From NCBI RefSeq assembly GCF_031458075.1, contig NZ_JAVDXT010000001.1, positions 1,240,001 through 1,304,000 on the forward strand: a stretch of DNA of 64,000 bases, given 5' to 3'. A program made the translations under genes and the position numbers. The DNA comes from Rhodoferax_B ferrireducens_A (GTDB lineage Bacteria; Pseudomonadota; Gammaproteobacteria; Burkholderiales; Burkholderiaceae_C). The stretch's first letter is position 1. Each line of letters opens with the position of its first letter. The notes beneath the pieces were generated by a model that ran no database searches, was not told the DNA's origin, and was given only the letters and a program-made list of their open reading frames with translations. Positions 1 to 8,860 of the stretch are shown piece by piece.

Positions 1-692
<692 letters not shown>

Positions 693-696
<4 letters not shown>

Positions 697-2573
697 CCCG
701 CACTCCCAATCGGCGTATTTTGCTGGTCGACGATATGCCCTCGATCCACGGGGACTTTCGCAAGATATTCCGCACCCAGATGCAGCAGCACGCCCAGCTG
801 GGGGCGATGGAGGCGGCCCTGTTTGGCAAAGAAAAGCCTGCAGCCCTGGAGGTGAGCTTCGAACTCGACTCCGCCTACCAGGGGCAGGAAGCCTGGGCCA
901 TGGTGCAGACCTCGGTGGCCGTGGGGCGCCCGTACGCCATGGCCTTTGTCGACATGCGCATGCCGCCCGGCTGGAACGGCATGCAAACCATAGAGCACCT
1001 GTGGCAGGCCGATGCGCGGCTGCAGGTGGTGATCTGTACCGCCTATTCCGATACGCCCTGGGACGATTTGCTGGCCCGGCTGGATGTGCGCGACCGGCTG
1101 TTGATTTTGAAGAAGCCGTTCGAGGCCATCGAGGTCTACCAGCTTGCATCGTCACTCACTGCCAAATGGCAGATGGCCGAGGATATGGCGGCCCAGCTGG
1201 CCCGGCTGGAGGTGGTGGTGCACAACCGCACACACGAGCTGCATGCGGCCCATGACAGCCTGCAGTACCAGGCCACCCACGACACTTTGACCGGGCTGCC
1301 CAACCGGTCCTTGCTGGAGGACCGGTTGCGCCAGGCCATGGCCTATGCCGACCGGTCGGCGCGCCAGGTGACGGTGGCGATGATCGACCTGGACAACTTC
1401 AAGCTGATCAACGACACCCTCGGCCACCAGGCCGGCGATGAACTGCTGAAAACCATGGCGGACCGGATGGCGGCCTGTGTGCGCAGCGTGGACACGGTGG
1501 TGCGCCAGGGGGGAGACGAGTTTGTCGTGGTTTTGTTCGACCAGCCTGTGCAGGGCGAGAGCGGGTTGCCTACGCTGCACCGGTTGCGCGACGCTATGGC
1601 GCAGCCGGTGGTGCTGGGCCGCCACACGCTGCAGATCACCGCCAGCATGGGCTTGGCGACCTATCCCGCAGACGGGTCGGATGTTGAGACGCTGCTGATG
1701 AATGCCGATGCCGCGATGTACCGCGCCAAGGAGCTGGGGCGCAACAACTACCAGTTCTACGCCGCCGAAATGAACCACAAGGCGCAGAACAAGCTGGCCA
1801 TGTTCGAGGGCTTGCACAATGCCATCACGCACGGTGCGTTCGAGTTGGCTTACCAGCCCAAGGTGGCGCTGCAGACCGGGCAGATCATCGGGGTGGAGGC
1901 GCTGATCCGTTGGCAGCACCCGGAGCAGGGCTTGGTTGCCCCCGACCAATTTATCCCGCTGGCCGAAGAAAGCGGGCTGATCGTTCCCATTGGCGAATGG
2001 GTGCTGCGCACTGCTTGCATGCAGAACAAGGCCTGGCAGGACGCGGGCATGGGCGCCATCGGCATATCGGTCAATGTGTCGGCCCGGCAGTTCCGCGAAG
2101 AAGACCTGCTCAAGCGTGTGGCCCAGGCACTCGAAGACAGCGGGATGCAGGCCGAGTACCTGGAGCTGGAGCTGACCGAGAGCCTGATCATGCAAGACCT
2201 GGAGAAGGCCCTGGAAACCATGCGCGCGCTGCAGGCCATGGGCGTACAGCTCTCCATCGACGACTTTGGCACCGGTTACTCCAGCCTGAGCGCGCTGAAG
2301 AGCTTCCCCATCGTCCGGCTGAAGATCGACCGGGCCTTTGTGCGCGACATACCGCACGACGAAGACGATAAGGCGATTGCCCGGGCGATCATCTCGCTGG
2401 GCCATGAACTTGGTCTCAAGGTGATTGCCGAAGGGGTGGAAACCGTGCAGCAACTCGACTTTCTGCGCGCCAACCAGTGCGACGAGATGCAGGGCTATTA
2501 CTTCAGCAGGCCGGTGCCGGCCAGCGGGATCGAAGCCCTGCTGCGGGCCCACAGCAGCCCCGAATGGATTTGA
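693..2573 (+). CDS. Response regulator with GGDEF and EAL domains (c-di-GMP turnover)
   Basis: A 626-residue protein whose ATG overlaps the kinase stop as ATGA, implying translational coupling. Residues 8-150 form a receiver domain with acidic pocket DD, probable phosphoacceptor D87 (VDMRMPPGWNG) and K140/K141 before Pro. It carries a longer than usual insertion after the first helix. A GGDEF domain follows, with active site GGDEF at 273-277 and an intact inhibitory RxxD site (264-267) exactly five residues upstream. The EAL domain (from about 375) keeps EAL at 402, NVSARQF, LTES, DDFGTGYSS and AEGVET. Both synthesis and hydrolysis of cyclic di-GMP therefore look possible; which dominates after phosphorylation cannot be judged from sequence. 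Confidence 0.92.
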
Positions 2574-2586
2574 GAGACATCTTGAT

Positions 2587-2646
2587 TTGCTATTATTAAT
2601 ATAGCTGCTGGCGCAGGTGCCTATTGCGCCAGAGGCATAAAGGCTT
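2587..2646 (+). repeat. Interspersed two-hairpin repeat, copy 1
   Basis: It starts 13 bases after the stop of the REC-GGDEF-EAL gene. It consists of a short stem GCTAT/ATAGC followed by a longer stem CTGGCGCA/TGCGCCAG and then an A/T-rich tail. Compare the copies at 8737, 9588, 15284, 17198, 33853, 39962, 55580 and 56829. The position suggests a transcript-end or mRNA-stabilising hairpin. Confidence 0.85.
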
Positions 2647-2809
2647 GTAGCTGGCGGTGCCGTCCTTTCGCGGGTCAGCAAACTCCTACACGCACACGGC
2701 ATAGCCGCCGCTGCCGCGCCATGGCGTGGACGTGAAAAATTTCCCCGTGCCAGCGCCTGGACCCGGTTTTCGGTTTCTTGGCGTGCTGGCGTGCAGGAGG
2801 TGGAGCAAC

Positions 2810-3388
2810 ATGGGCCACACAGCAAAACCGTCGGCTGGCGCAGCCGCAAAGCTTGCATTGGCGGGGATCTTGGGCATCGTAGGCTGGAGCCCGGCCAGCG
2901 CTGCAGACCGTACGGGGCCATCGGTGTACCTGGAAGCCGGGCAAACGCTGGAAGACGGGCGCGACACCACCACCTCCACCATCGGCCTGCGCCTGCCGAT
3001 GCAGCGCACGTTCTGGGATGGGCGGGTCACCGGCAACTGGGATCTGTATCTGAGCGAATGGCGCACCCGGGGCCTGGCGGGGCAGCGCCGCCACTACACC
3101 CAGATCGGCGTGGTGCCGATGTTCCGCTACCGCTTCGATGCCGGGCAGTCGCCGTGGTTTGTCGAGGGTGGCATCGGCGTGTCGCATATGAACGAGCCCT
3201 ACCAGACAGCATCCAAGCGCTTCAGCACGCAGTGGAACTTCAGCGACCACCTGGGCCTGGGGCGCAACTTCGGCAGCGCGCGCCAGCACGAGCTGGGGCT
3301 GTACATCAAGCATGTGTCCAACGCCGGCCTGCGCCGCCCCAACCCGGGCGAGACCTTTGTGCAGCTGCGCTACGGCTACAACTTCTAG
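2810..3388 (+). CDS. pagL: PagL-like lipid A 3-O-deacylase (acyloxyacyl hydrolase)
   Basis: A 192-residue outer-membrane protein. I start it at the ATG at 2810 because AGGAGG (2795-2800) lies nine bases upstream and residues 1-31 then form a clean signal peptide ending in a SPASA cleavage site. The C-terminal part carries the family triad: H168 and S170 in the HVSNAG motif and E181 in NPGE. The chain ends in Phe after alternating aromatic residues, as in small beta-barrels. PagL enzymes remove the 3-linked acyl chain of lipid A at the cell surface. The stop overlaps the stop of the convergent beta-lactamase by three bases. An in-frame ATG at 2726 would bury the signal peptide and is rejected. 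Confidence 0.88.
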   Translation: MGHTAKPSAGAAAKLALAGILGIVGWSPASAADRTGPSVYLEAGQTLEDGRDTTTSTIGLRLPMQRTFWDGRVTGNWDLYLSEWRTRGLAGQRRHYTQIGVVPMFRYRFDAGQSPWFVEGGIGVSHMNEPYQTASKRFSTQWNFSDHLGLGRNFGSARQHELGLYIKHVSNAGLRRPNPGETFVQLRYGYNF

Positions 3389-4269
3389 ACCAGAGCTTGC
3401 AGCGCGATGCGGGTGGCCGCGGCCACCACGTCGTTGCGCATGGGGGCGCCCTTGTCTGGCTGGGTGAAGTAAATCGCCAGCACCACGGGCGTGCCCGCCG
3501 GGCTCCACACCACGCCGATGTCGTTGGTGGTGCCATAGCTGCCGGCACCGGTTTTGTCGGCCACCCGCCAGTCCGCGGGCACGCCGGCACGGATGCGGGT
3601 GGCGCCGGTGGTGTTGCCCAGCATCCAGTCTTTCAGCTGCGTGCGCTGGGGCAGGGCCAGTGCATCGCCGAGCAGCAGGGCTTGCAGACTGTGCGCCATG
3701 CCTGCGGGCGTGCAGGTATCGCGCGGGTCGCCGGGGATGGCGCTGTTCAGATCGGTCTCCCAGCGGTCGAGGCGGAAGCTGCTGTCGCCGATGGCGTGCG
3801 CAAATGCCGTCACCGCCGGCGGGCCGCCGAGTAGGCGCATCAGCAGGTTCGACGCGCTGTTGTCGCTGTACTGCAGTGCGGCCGCGCAGAGCTCGGCCAC
3901 GGTCTGGCCGCTGGCTACGTGCTTCTCGGTGATGGGCGAGTAGCTGACCAGGTCGGATGCGGCGTAGCGGATGCGCTGCTGCAGCAAGCCTGTGTCTTGT
4001 ACGCTGCGCGCCAGGATGGCCGACGCCAGCACCAGCTTGAAAGTGCTGCAGGCGGGGAAGCGCTCGCCGGCGCGGTGCAGCAGGCGGGCGCTGCCAGCGC
4101 CGAAAGCCGCGACGCCCAGGTGGCCAGCGGCCGCGGTTTCCAGGGCTTGCAACTGCTGGCTGGCCGATGGCGCTGCGGCCGCCACGGGCAGGAACGGGCT
4201 GGCTGCGGCGGCCAGCAGCAGGGAGCGGCGGTGCGCATTCACAGGCAGGGCAGGGGTGGAGGACGGCAT
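3385..4269 (-). CDS. Class A beta-lactamase
   Basis: A 294-residue serine hydrolase exported to the periplasm. All class A motifs are visible: S75-T-F-K78 (Ser70 motif), S135-D-N137 (SDN loop), E171-x-x-L-N175 (omega loop with Glu166 equivalent) and K239-T-G (Lys234 motif). A Cys precedes the active serine, but KTG is followed by AGSYG, so the Cys69-Cys238 disulfide of KPC-type enzymes is absent. The N terminus (RRSLLLAAAA) is a twin-arginine-like signal, as described for Burkholderia Pen enzymes. The long upstream in-frame extension crosses the divergent regulator and is rejected in favour of the ATG at 4269. An AmpR-type gene lies divergently 127 bases away, which suggests induction. The substrate profile cannot be read from sequence. 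Confidence 0.9.
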   Translation of the reverse strand: MPSSTPALPVNAHRRSLLLAAAASPFLPVAAAAPSASQQLQALETAAAGHLGVAAFGAGSARLLHRAGERFPACSTFKLVLASAILARSVQDTGLLQQRIRYAASDLVSYSPITEKHVASGQTVAELCAAALQYSDNSASNLLMRLLGGPPAVTAFAHAIGDSSFRLDRWETDLNSAIPGDPRDTCTPAGMAHSLQALLLGDALALPQRTQLKDWMLGNTTGATRIRAGVPADWRVADKTGAGSYGTTNDIGVVWSPAGTPVVLAIYFTQPDKGAPMRNDVVAAATRIALQALV

Positions 4270-4328
4270 CCGTTTTTCTTTCTTGGGAGTGGAAGGAGCC
4301 CGGACGATAGAGGCGCAGCAGCCATCCC

Positions 4329-4369
4329 GCAATCGACAATAATTGCAGGCTGACCCCAGAAAATCTGGG
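4329..4369. promoter_or_regulatory. Candidate AmpR operator region between beta-lactamase and regulator
   Basis: The 127-bp divergent gap holds two dyads. GCAAT (4329-4333) faces ATTGC (4342-4346), and CCCAGA (4355-4360) faces TCTGGG (4364-4369) across three A residues; both are perfect. AmpR-type regulators bind in such gaps, but neither dyad fits the T-N11-A LysR motif precisely, so the exact site is uncertain. Confidence 0.4.
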
Positions 4370-4396
4370 CCATCGGCACCGTTGGCCCTCTCATCC

Positions 4397-5257
4397 ATGC
4401 ACCTCCCCTTGAACGCACTGCGCGCCTTCGAAGTCTCGGCCCGGCACCTGAGCTTTACCCGCGCAGCGTCCGAGCTCAACGTCACGCAGACGGCCATCAG
4501 CCAGCAGGTGCGCAATCTGGAAGACCGGATGGGCGTGGCGCTGTTCCGCCGGCTGCCGCGCGGCCTGGCGCTGACCGACGAAGGCCAGGCCCTGCTGCCC
4601 ACGCTGAGCGATGCCTTCGACCGGATGGCCCAGGTGCTGGCCCAGGTGGGCGATGCGCGGCCGCGCGAGGTGCTGACGGTGGGCGTGGTGGGCACTTTCG
4701 CGGTCGGCTGGCTGATGCCACGGCTGCGTGACTTCCAGCAAGCCCATGGCTTCGTCGACCTGCGGCTGCTGACCAATAACAACCGGGTCGACATTGCCGG
4801 CGAGGGCCTGGACTACGCGATCCGTTTTGGCGACGGTGCCTGGCATGGCACCAAGGCCGAGCTGCTGCTGGCCGGCCCGCTGTCGCCGCTGTGTGCGCCG
4901 GCGCTGGCGTCCCGGCTGCGCCGGCCCGAAGACCTGGCCGGCCAGGTGCTGCTGCGCTCCTACCGAACCGATGAATGGGAGGCCTGGTTCGCGCAGGCCG
5001 GCCTGCGCTGCCCGGTGATACGCGGCGTGGTGTTCGATTCCTCGCTGACCCTGGCCGAAGCCGCGGCCCAAGGCGCGGGCGTGGCCTTGCTGCCGGCCTG
5101 CATGTTTGGCCGCGAACTGCAGCAGGGCCGGCTGGTACGGCCGTTCGAGCAGGAGATCGAGCGCGGCGCCTACTGGCTGGCGCGACTCAGCTCCAAGCAG
5201 CCGACACCGGCGATGCAGGTTTTCCGCGATTGGCTGGTCCGCACCGCGGCGCTGTGA
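4397..5257 (+). CDS. ampR: LysR-family regulator of the AmpR/GcvA type
   Basis: A 286-residue LysR regulator. The N-terminal winged helix contains FTRAASELNVTQTAISQQVR and the following effector domain is of the AmpR/GcvA subgroup (VVGTFAVGWLMPRL, RTDEWEAWF, VVFDSSLTLAEAA). I start it at MHLPLNALRAFE (4397), the usual beginning for this subgroup, rather than at the TTG at 4343. Its divergent placement next to a class A beta-lactamase reproduces the AmpR-AmpC/PenR-Pen layout, in which muropeptides from cell-wall damage convert AmpR from repressor to activator. That functional link is inferred from layout and family. The symbol is given on the same basis; a GcvA-like role is the alternative. 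Confidence 0.8.
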   Translation: MHLPLNALRAFEVSARHLSFTRAASELNVTQTAISQQVRNLEDRMGVALFRRLPRGLALTDEGQALLPTLSDAFDRMAQVLAQVGDARPREVLTVGVVGTFAVGWLMPRLRDFQQAHGFVDLRLLTNNNRVDIAGEGLDYAIRFGDGAWHGTKAELLLAGPLSPLCAPALASRLRRPEDLAGQVLLRSYRTDEWEAWFAQAGLRCPVIRGVVFDSSLTLAEAAAQGAGVALLPACMFGRELQQGRLVRPFEQEIERGAYWLARLSSKQPTPAMQVFRDWLVRTAAL

Positions 5258-5312
5258 ACTTCGGGCGTTGCCACTGCTCCTACTTTTTCTATCCCTTAGC
5301 ACCCATTTGCCC

Positions 5313-5882
5313 ATGCCACCCCATACCAGCGAAGCGCCGCGGCTGCGCAGCCTGTTCTCTGCATTTGCCAAGATCGGCCTGACCAGCTTTGGCGGCGGCC
5401 TCAGCGGCTGGATGCTGCGCGAATTCGTGCAGCGCCGCGCCTGGCTGACCGAGCAGGAGTTTCTCAGCGGCCTGGCGCTGGCCCAGGCCTTTCCGGGGGT
5501 GAATGTGGTGAACATGGCGATCTGGATCGGCTACCAGCTGCGCGGCGGGCGCGGTGCGCTGGTGGCGGCGCTGGGCATCGTGGTGCCGGCCATGCTGGTG
5601 GCCATGGTGGTGGCGGCCTTGTTCTCCACGTTGGCCGACGGGCCGCAGGTGCACTGGCTGCTGGCCGGGGTGGCGGCCGCGGCCGTGGGCCTGTCGCTGC
5701 AGACCGGCTTACGGGCCGCGCGCAATGCGGCACGCGGCGTGGTGCGCAGCCTGATCCTGGCCGCCACCTTTGCGGCCATTTTTTTCTGGCGCCTGCCGCT
5801 GCTGTGGGTGGTGGGTACCATGGCGCCGCTGTCGATTGGCCTGGCCTGGTGGCGTATCCGCAATGAGGGAGCCCAGCCATGA
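5313..5882 (+). CDS. Chromate transporter, first CHR subunit
   Basis: A 189-residue membrane protein with one CHR domain: KIGLTSFGGGLSGWMLREFV near the N terminus and QAFPGVNVVNMAIWIGY further on, then three to four hydrophobic segments. It is a short-chain CHR protein: the two halves that make up full-length ChrA are encoded here as separate genes. The family exports chromate, using the membrane potential, from the cytoplasm. Its stop overlaps the start of the second half as ATGA, so equal amounts of the two chains are expected. The start at 5313 gives an N terminus typical of the family; a longer in-frame version from 5106 overlaps the upstream regulator and is not credible. Confidence 0.85.
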   Translation: MPPHTSEAPRLRSLFSAFAKIGLTSFGGGLSGWMLREFVQRRAWLTEQEFLSGLALAQAFPGVNVVNMAIWIGYQLRGGRGALVAALGIVVPAMLVAMVVAALFSTLADGPQVHWLLAGVAAAAVGLSLQTGLRAARNAARGVVRSLILAATFAAIFFWRLPLLWVVGTMAPLSIGLAWWRIRNEGAQP

Positions 5883-6406
5883 ATCTGCGCTTGATGGGCG
5901 ACCTGCTGGCGGTATTTGTGCCGCTGTCTTTTCTGACCGTGGGCGGCGGCCAGAGCATCGTGGCCGACATCCACCGCCAGGCTGTGGGCGTGCATGGCTG
6001 GATGAGCGACGCGCAGTTTTTGGACCTGTTTGCCCTGTCGCGCATCACGCCCGGGCCGGGCTCGCTGCTGGTAACCCTGGTGGGCTGGCAGGTGGCCGGC
6101 CTGGGCGGTGCGCTGGCGGCATCGGCGGCGATCTTCTTGCCCAGCTCGGTGCTGGTGTTTGGCCTGGCCCATGTGTGGTCGCGCTACCGCACGCGCGCCC
6201 TGGTGCGGGCCATCGAGGCCGGTTTGGCACCGGTGGCCGCGGGCATGATCCTGGCCGCGTCCTGCACCGTGCTGCGGGCGGCCGAGGGTGGGGTCTGGGC
6301 CTGGTCGGTGGCGGCCCTGTCCACGTTGGCGCTGATGTGGACGCGCATCAACCCCTTGCTGCTATTGGCTCTGGGCGGGCTGCTGTTCCTGCTGATCCCG
6401 CACTGA
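5879..6406 (+). CDS. Chromate transporter, second CHR subunit
   Basis: A 175-residue partner of the preceding protein. The N-terminal part VPLSFLTVGGGQSIVADIH and LFALSRITPGPGSLLVTLVG match the C-terminal CHR domain type, followed by several hydrophobic helices ending in a Leu-rich segment. Start and previous stop share ATGA. Members of this pair type are predicted to form a heterodimer with opposite membrane orientation. Whether this pair moves chromate or a related oxyanion such as sulfate is not visible. No ChrB-type regulator lies nearby; the adjacent gene downstream is a convergent LacI regulator of another cluster. Confidence 0.85.
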   Translation: MNLRLMGDLLAVFVPLSFLTVGGGQSIVADIHRQAVGVHGWMSDAQFLDLFALSRITPGPGSLLVTLVGWQVAGLGGALAASAAIFLPSSVLVFGLAHVWSRYRTRALVRAIEAGLAPVAAGMILAASCTVLRAAEGGVWAWSVAALSTLALMWTRINPLLLLALGGLLFLLIPH

Positions 6407-6414
6407 GCGTGCGG

Positions 6415-7452
6415 CTACAGGCTGTGTTGGGGCAGGTTGAACGGCGTGACCACCTGCACCGACGAGGTCGGCAATGGCAGGCCGGCCGGCGCCGCACCAT
6501 GGGCTGCCATCACCTGGAAGCAGGCCTGCCGCATATCCTGTTGCAGGTCGTGGTGCAGCACCGCCTGCAGGCGGCCGGCGCGCAGCAGCGGCAGGTTGTC
6601 GGCATCCAGGTCGTGGGCGATGAACACCCGGCAGGGCCGCTGCAGCTGCGCAAAGGCCTCCAGGATGGCGGCATTGGCCCCACCGATTGAGTACACCGCC
6701 TGCACCTCGGGGCAGAGCCGCAGCCGCTGGCGTACCAGGCCCACGGTGGCCTCGTGCAGGCCCAGGCCTTCGCTGACCTCGTGCACGGCGATGTGCGGAT
6801 AGCGGTCGCGGATGGCCTGGCGAAAGCCGATCTCGCGCTCCTCCTCGCCGCGGAAATGGTTGCTGCTAATCGAGATCAGCACCCCTGCCGGCGCCTGCGT
6901 TGCCGGGCCCAGCCACTGCGCCACCAGGTAGGCTGCGGTGTGGCCGGCGGCCCGGTTGTCCATGCCCACATAGGCGCGCCGGGCCGAGCCGGGCACATCG
7001 GTCACCAGGGTCACCACCGGGATGCCCTGGCGCTGCAGCCGGGCCACGGCTTGTACCACCTCGGGCACGTCCGGGGCCTTCAGCAGCACACCGTGGCTGC
7101 CCTGCTGGGCGATCTTGTCGAGCATGGCCACCAGCTGCGCCACCGGCAGGTCTTCCGCCAGGTGGTAGCGGGCGCGGAAGATCGCCGGGTGCAGGCCGGG
7201 CATGGCCTGCTCCAGCGCGCCACGCACCAGCTTGGAGAAGCGCTCGGGGGTCTGCATGACGACGTCGACCAGGAACTTGCGGCCCACCAGGCCGACCTGG
7301 CTTTTCTGCCGCTCCAGCTCTTGCAGCGCCTGTTCGACCCGGCGTACTGTGTGCTGGCGCACGCCGCCGCGCTGGTTCAGCACGCGGTCCACGGTGGCCA
7401 GGCTGGTGCCGGCCTGGGAGGCAATGTCTTTCAAAAGATGGGGATGGGCCAT
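6415..7452 (-). CDS. LacI-family transcriptional regulator
   Basis: A 345-residue repressor. Residues 5-30 hold the LacI helix-turn-helix (LLKDIASQAGTSLATVDRVL) and hinge region, followed by a periplasmic-binding-protein-like effector domain (for example ISISSNHFRGEEEREIGF and VYSIGGANAAILEA). Such proteins usually bind a sugar or sugar acid. It is divergent from the dioxygenase/class II aldolase pair, with a 108-bp gap that contains a palindrome and a direct repeat, so it probably controls those genes and itself. Its inducer is unknown. It converges on the chromate genes, from which it is separated by only eight bases. Confidence 0.9.
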   Translation of the reverse strand: MAHPHLLKDIASQAGTSLATVDRVLNQRGGVRQHTVRRVEQALQELERQKSQVGLVGRKFLVDVVMQTPERFSKLVRGALEQAMPGLHPAIFRARYHLAEDLPVAQLVAMLDKIAQQGSHGVLLKAPDVPEVVQAVARLQRQGIPVVTLVTDVPGSARRAYVGMDNRAAGHTAAYLVAQWLGPATQAPAGVLISISSNHFRGEEEREIGFRQAIRDRYPHIAVHEVSEGLGLHEATVGLVRQRLRLCPEVQAVYSIGGANAAILEAFAQLQRPCRVFIAHDLDADNLPLLRAGRLQAVLHHDLQQDMRQACFQVMAAHGAAPAGLPLPTSSVQVVTPFNLPQHSL

Positions 7453-7499
7453 GCGCAGATTGTGATGGATTTTTGAGGTGTTTTTGAGGGGTTTTAGTC

Positions 7500-7527
7500 C
7501 CTACACAGAAGGTAGGTCTGCCTACAC
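7500..7527. promoter_or_regulatory. Candidate LacI-family operator
   Basis: CCTACAC occurs twice in direct orientation (7500-7506 and 7521-7527), 21 bases or two helical turns apart. The second copy is part of a perfect palindrome GTAGG-TCTG-CCTAC (7512-7525). It lies 36 bases upstream of the dioxygenase start and 50 bases from the divergent regulator, which is a suitable place for an operator. Confidence 0.5.
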
Positions 7528-7560
7528 TTTGCCCATCTTTTCAGCCGCAGAACCCTTCAC

Positions 7561-8712
7561 ATGCCCTCACACGATTTTCCCCATTGGCTGGACCCGCAAG
7601 CCTGCGCGGTGGCCGAGCTGGATGCCCTGGTGCGCACGCCCACGCAGCCCGCTGATTACCCGCTGGCCCCCACCATCACCCAGGGCGTACCGGTGTACGA
7701 CGGCGCGCAGATCCGCCATGCCAGCCCGGCCTTGCAGCGCGACCTGATGGCCGAATGGTGCCGCGTCTGGCAGGGCGGCCCCGGCGTGCTGGTGCTGCAG
7801 GCCGCGTTTGCCGACCTGGCGGTGGTGGACGCGGCCACGGCAGAATTCCATAAGCTGATCGCCGCCGAGCGCCTGACCGGCACCCGGGCCGACCATTTCG
7901 CCAAGCCCGGTGCCAACGACCGGGTCTGGAACGCGCTGGAAAAGCTCTGCCTGGCAGCGCCCCCGGTGTTTGCCGCCTACTACGGCAACCCGCTGCTGGC
8001 CTGGGTCTGCGAGGCCTGGCTGGGCCCGGCCTACCAGGTGACATCGCAGATCAACAGCGTCAACCCGGGTGGCGCCGCACAGATGGCGCACCGCGACTAC
8101 CACCTGGGTTTTCTCAGCCCCGCCCAGGCTGCGCGCTACCCCGCCCATGTGCACCAGCTGTCGCCGGCCCTGACCCTGCAGGGCGCGGTCGCGCATGTGG
8201 ACATGCCGGTGGAAAGCGGCCCCACGCTGTATCTGCCGCATTCGCAGAAGTACCCTGCCGGCTATCTGGTGGCGGGCCAGCCGGCGTTCCAGGCCTACTT
8301 CGATGCCCACCATGTGCAGCTGCCTTTGCGCAAGGGCGATGCGGTGTTCTTCAACCCGGCGCTGATGCACGCAGCCGGCCACAACCGCTCGTTGGATATC
8401 TACCGCATGGCCAATCTGCTGCAGGTCTCCAGCGCCTTTGGCCGGGCCATGGAGTCGGTGGACCGGCTGCGCATGTGCGAAGCCCTGTACCCCGCGCTGC
8501 CCGGTATGGAACCTGCGGCGCAGGCCAGCGCGGTAGCGGCCTGCGCCGAGGGCTATGCGTTTCCCACCAACCTGGACCGCGACCCGCCGCTGGGCGGCCT
8601 GGCGCCCGAGAGCCAGCAAGGCCTGCTGCTGCGCGCGCTGCAGGAGGGCTGGCCAGCCGACCAGCTGCACCAGGCCTTGCGGCAGCAGGCCGAGAAGAAG
8701 TGGACCCACTAA
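7561..8712 (+). CDS. Phytanoyl-CoA dioxygenase (PhyH)-like Fe(II)/2-oxoglutarate oxygenase
   Basis: A 383-residue cytoplasmic protein with the PhyH double-stranded beta-helix. The iron ligands are probably H177 and D179 (motif HRDYH) with a distal histidine at H270 (NPALMHAAGHNRS), and R276 would hold 2-oxoglutarate. Family members hydroxylate small molecules or fatty acyl chains with O2 and 2-oxoglutarate. It is the first gene of a pair with a class II aldolase under a divergent LacI regulator, so its substrate may be a sugar-like compound or carboxylic acid that the aldolase then cleaves. The substrate itself cannot be assigned. A repeat copy separates it from the next gene. Confidence 0.75.
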   Translation: MPSHDFPHWLDPQACAVAELDALVRTPTQPADYPLAPTITQGVPVYDGAQIRHASPALQRDLMAEWCRVWQGGPGVLVLQAAFADLAVVDAATAEFHKLIAAERLTGTRADHFAKPGANDRVWNALEKLCLAAPPVFAAYYGNPLLAWVCEAWLGPAYQVTSQINSVNPGGAAQMAHRDYHLGFLSPAQAARYPAHVHQLSPALTLQGAVAHVDMPVESGPTLYLPHSQKYPAGYLVAGQPAFQAYFDAHHVQLPLRKGDAVFFNPALMHAAGHNRSLDIYRMANLLQVSSAFGRAMESVDRLRMCEALYPALPGMEPAAQASAVAACAEGYAFPTNLDRDPPLGGLAPESQQGLLLRALQEGWPADQLHQALRQQAEKKWTH

Positions 8713-8736
8713 CGCCGTTTCCACGCCGACGTGGCA

Positions 8737-8796
8737 TGCTATGGATTCCGTAGCTGCTGGCGCAGGTAGCAGTTGCGCCAGTGGCCTGAAAAGCTT
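8737..8796 (+). repeat. Interspersed two-hairpin repeat, copy 2
   Basis: It starts 24 bases after the dioxygenase stop. It has an imperfect first stem (GCTAT...GTAGC) and a strong second stem CTGGCGCA/TGCGCCAG, ending in AAGCTT. It sits between two co-directional genes and may separate or stabilise their transcripts. Confidence 0.85.
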
Positions 8797-8860
8797 GAAA
8801 CTCCGGTTCGTATGACAATCTGCGGCAACCCCCATCTTGAACCACGAAAGATTGCTGTTT

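Noticed and set aside
1152..2921. 589-codon minus-strand frame over the REC-GGDEF-EAL gene
   Set aside because: It is antisense to a gene with complete motifs, has low-complexity His/Gln/Arg-rich translation and no family motif. Such shadows are common in GC-rich DNA.
2675..4339. 554-codon minus-strand frame over pagL and the beta-lactamase
   Set aside because: Its translation is Arg/Ala/Pro-rich without motifs; the beta-lactamase in another minus frame is clearly the real gene.
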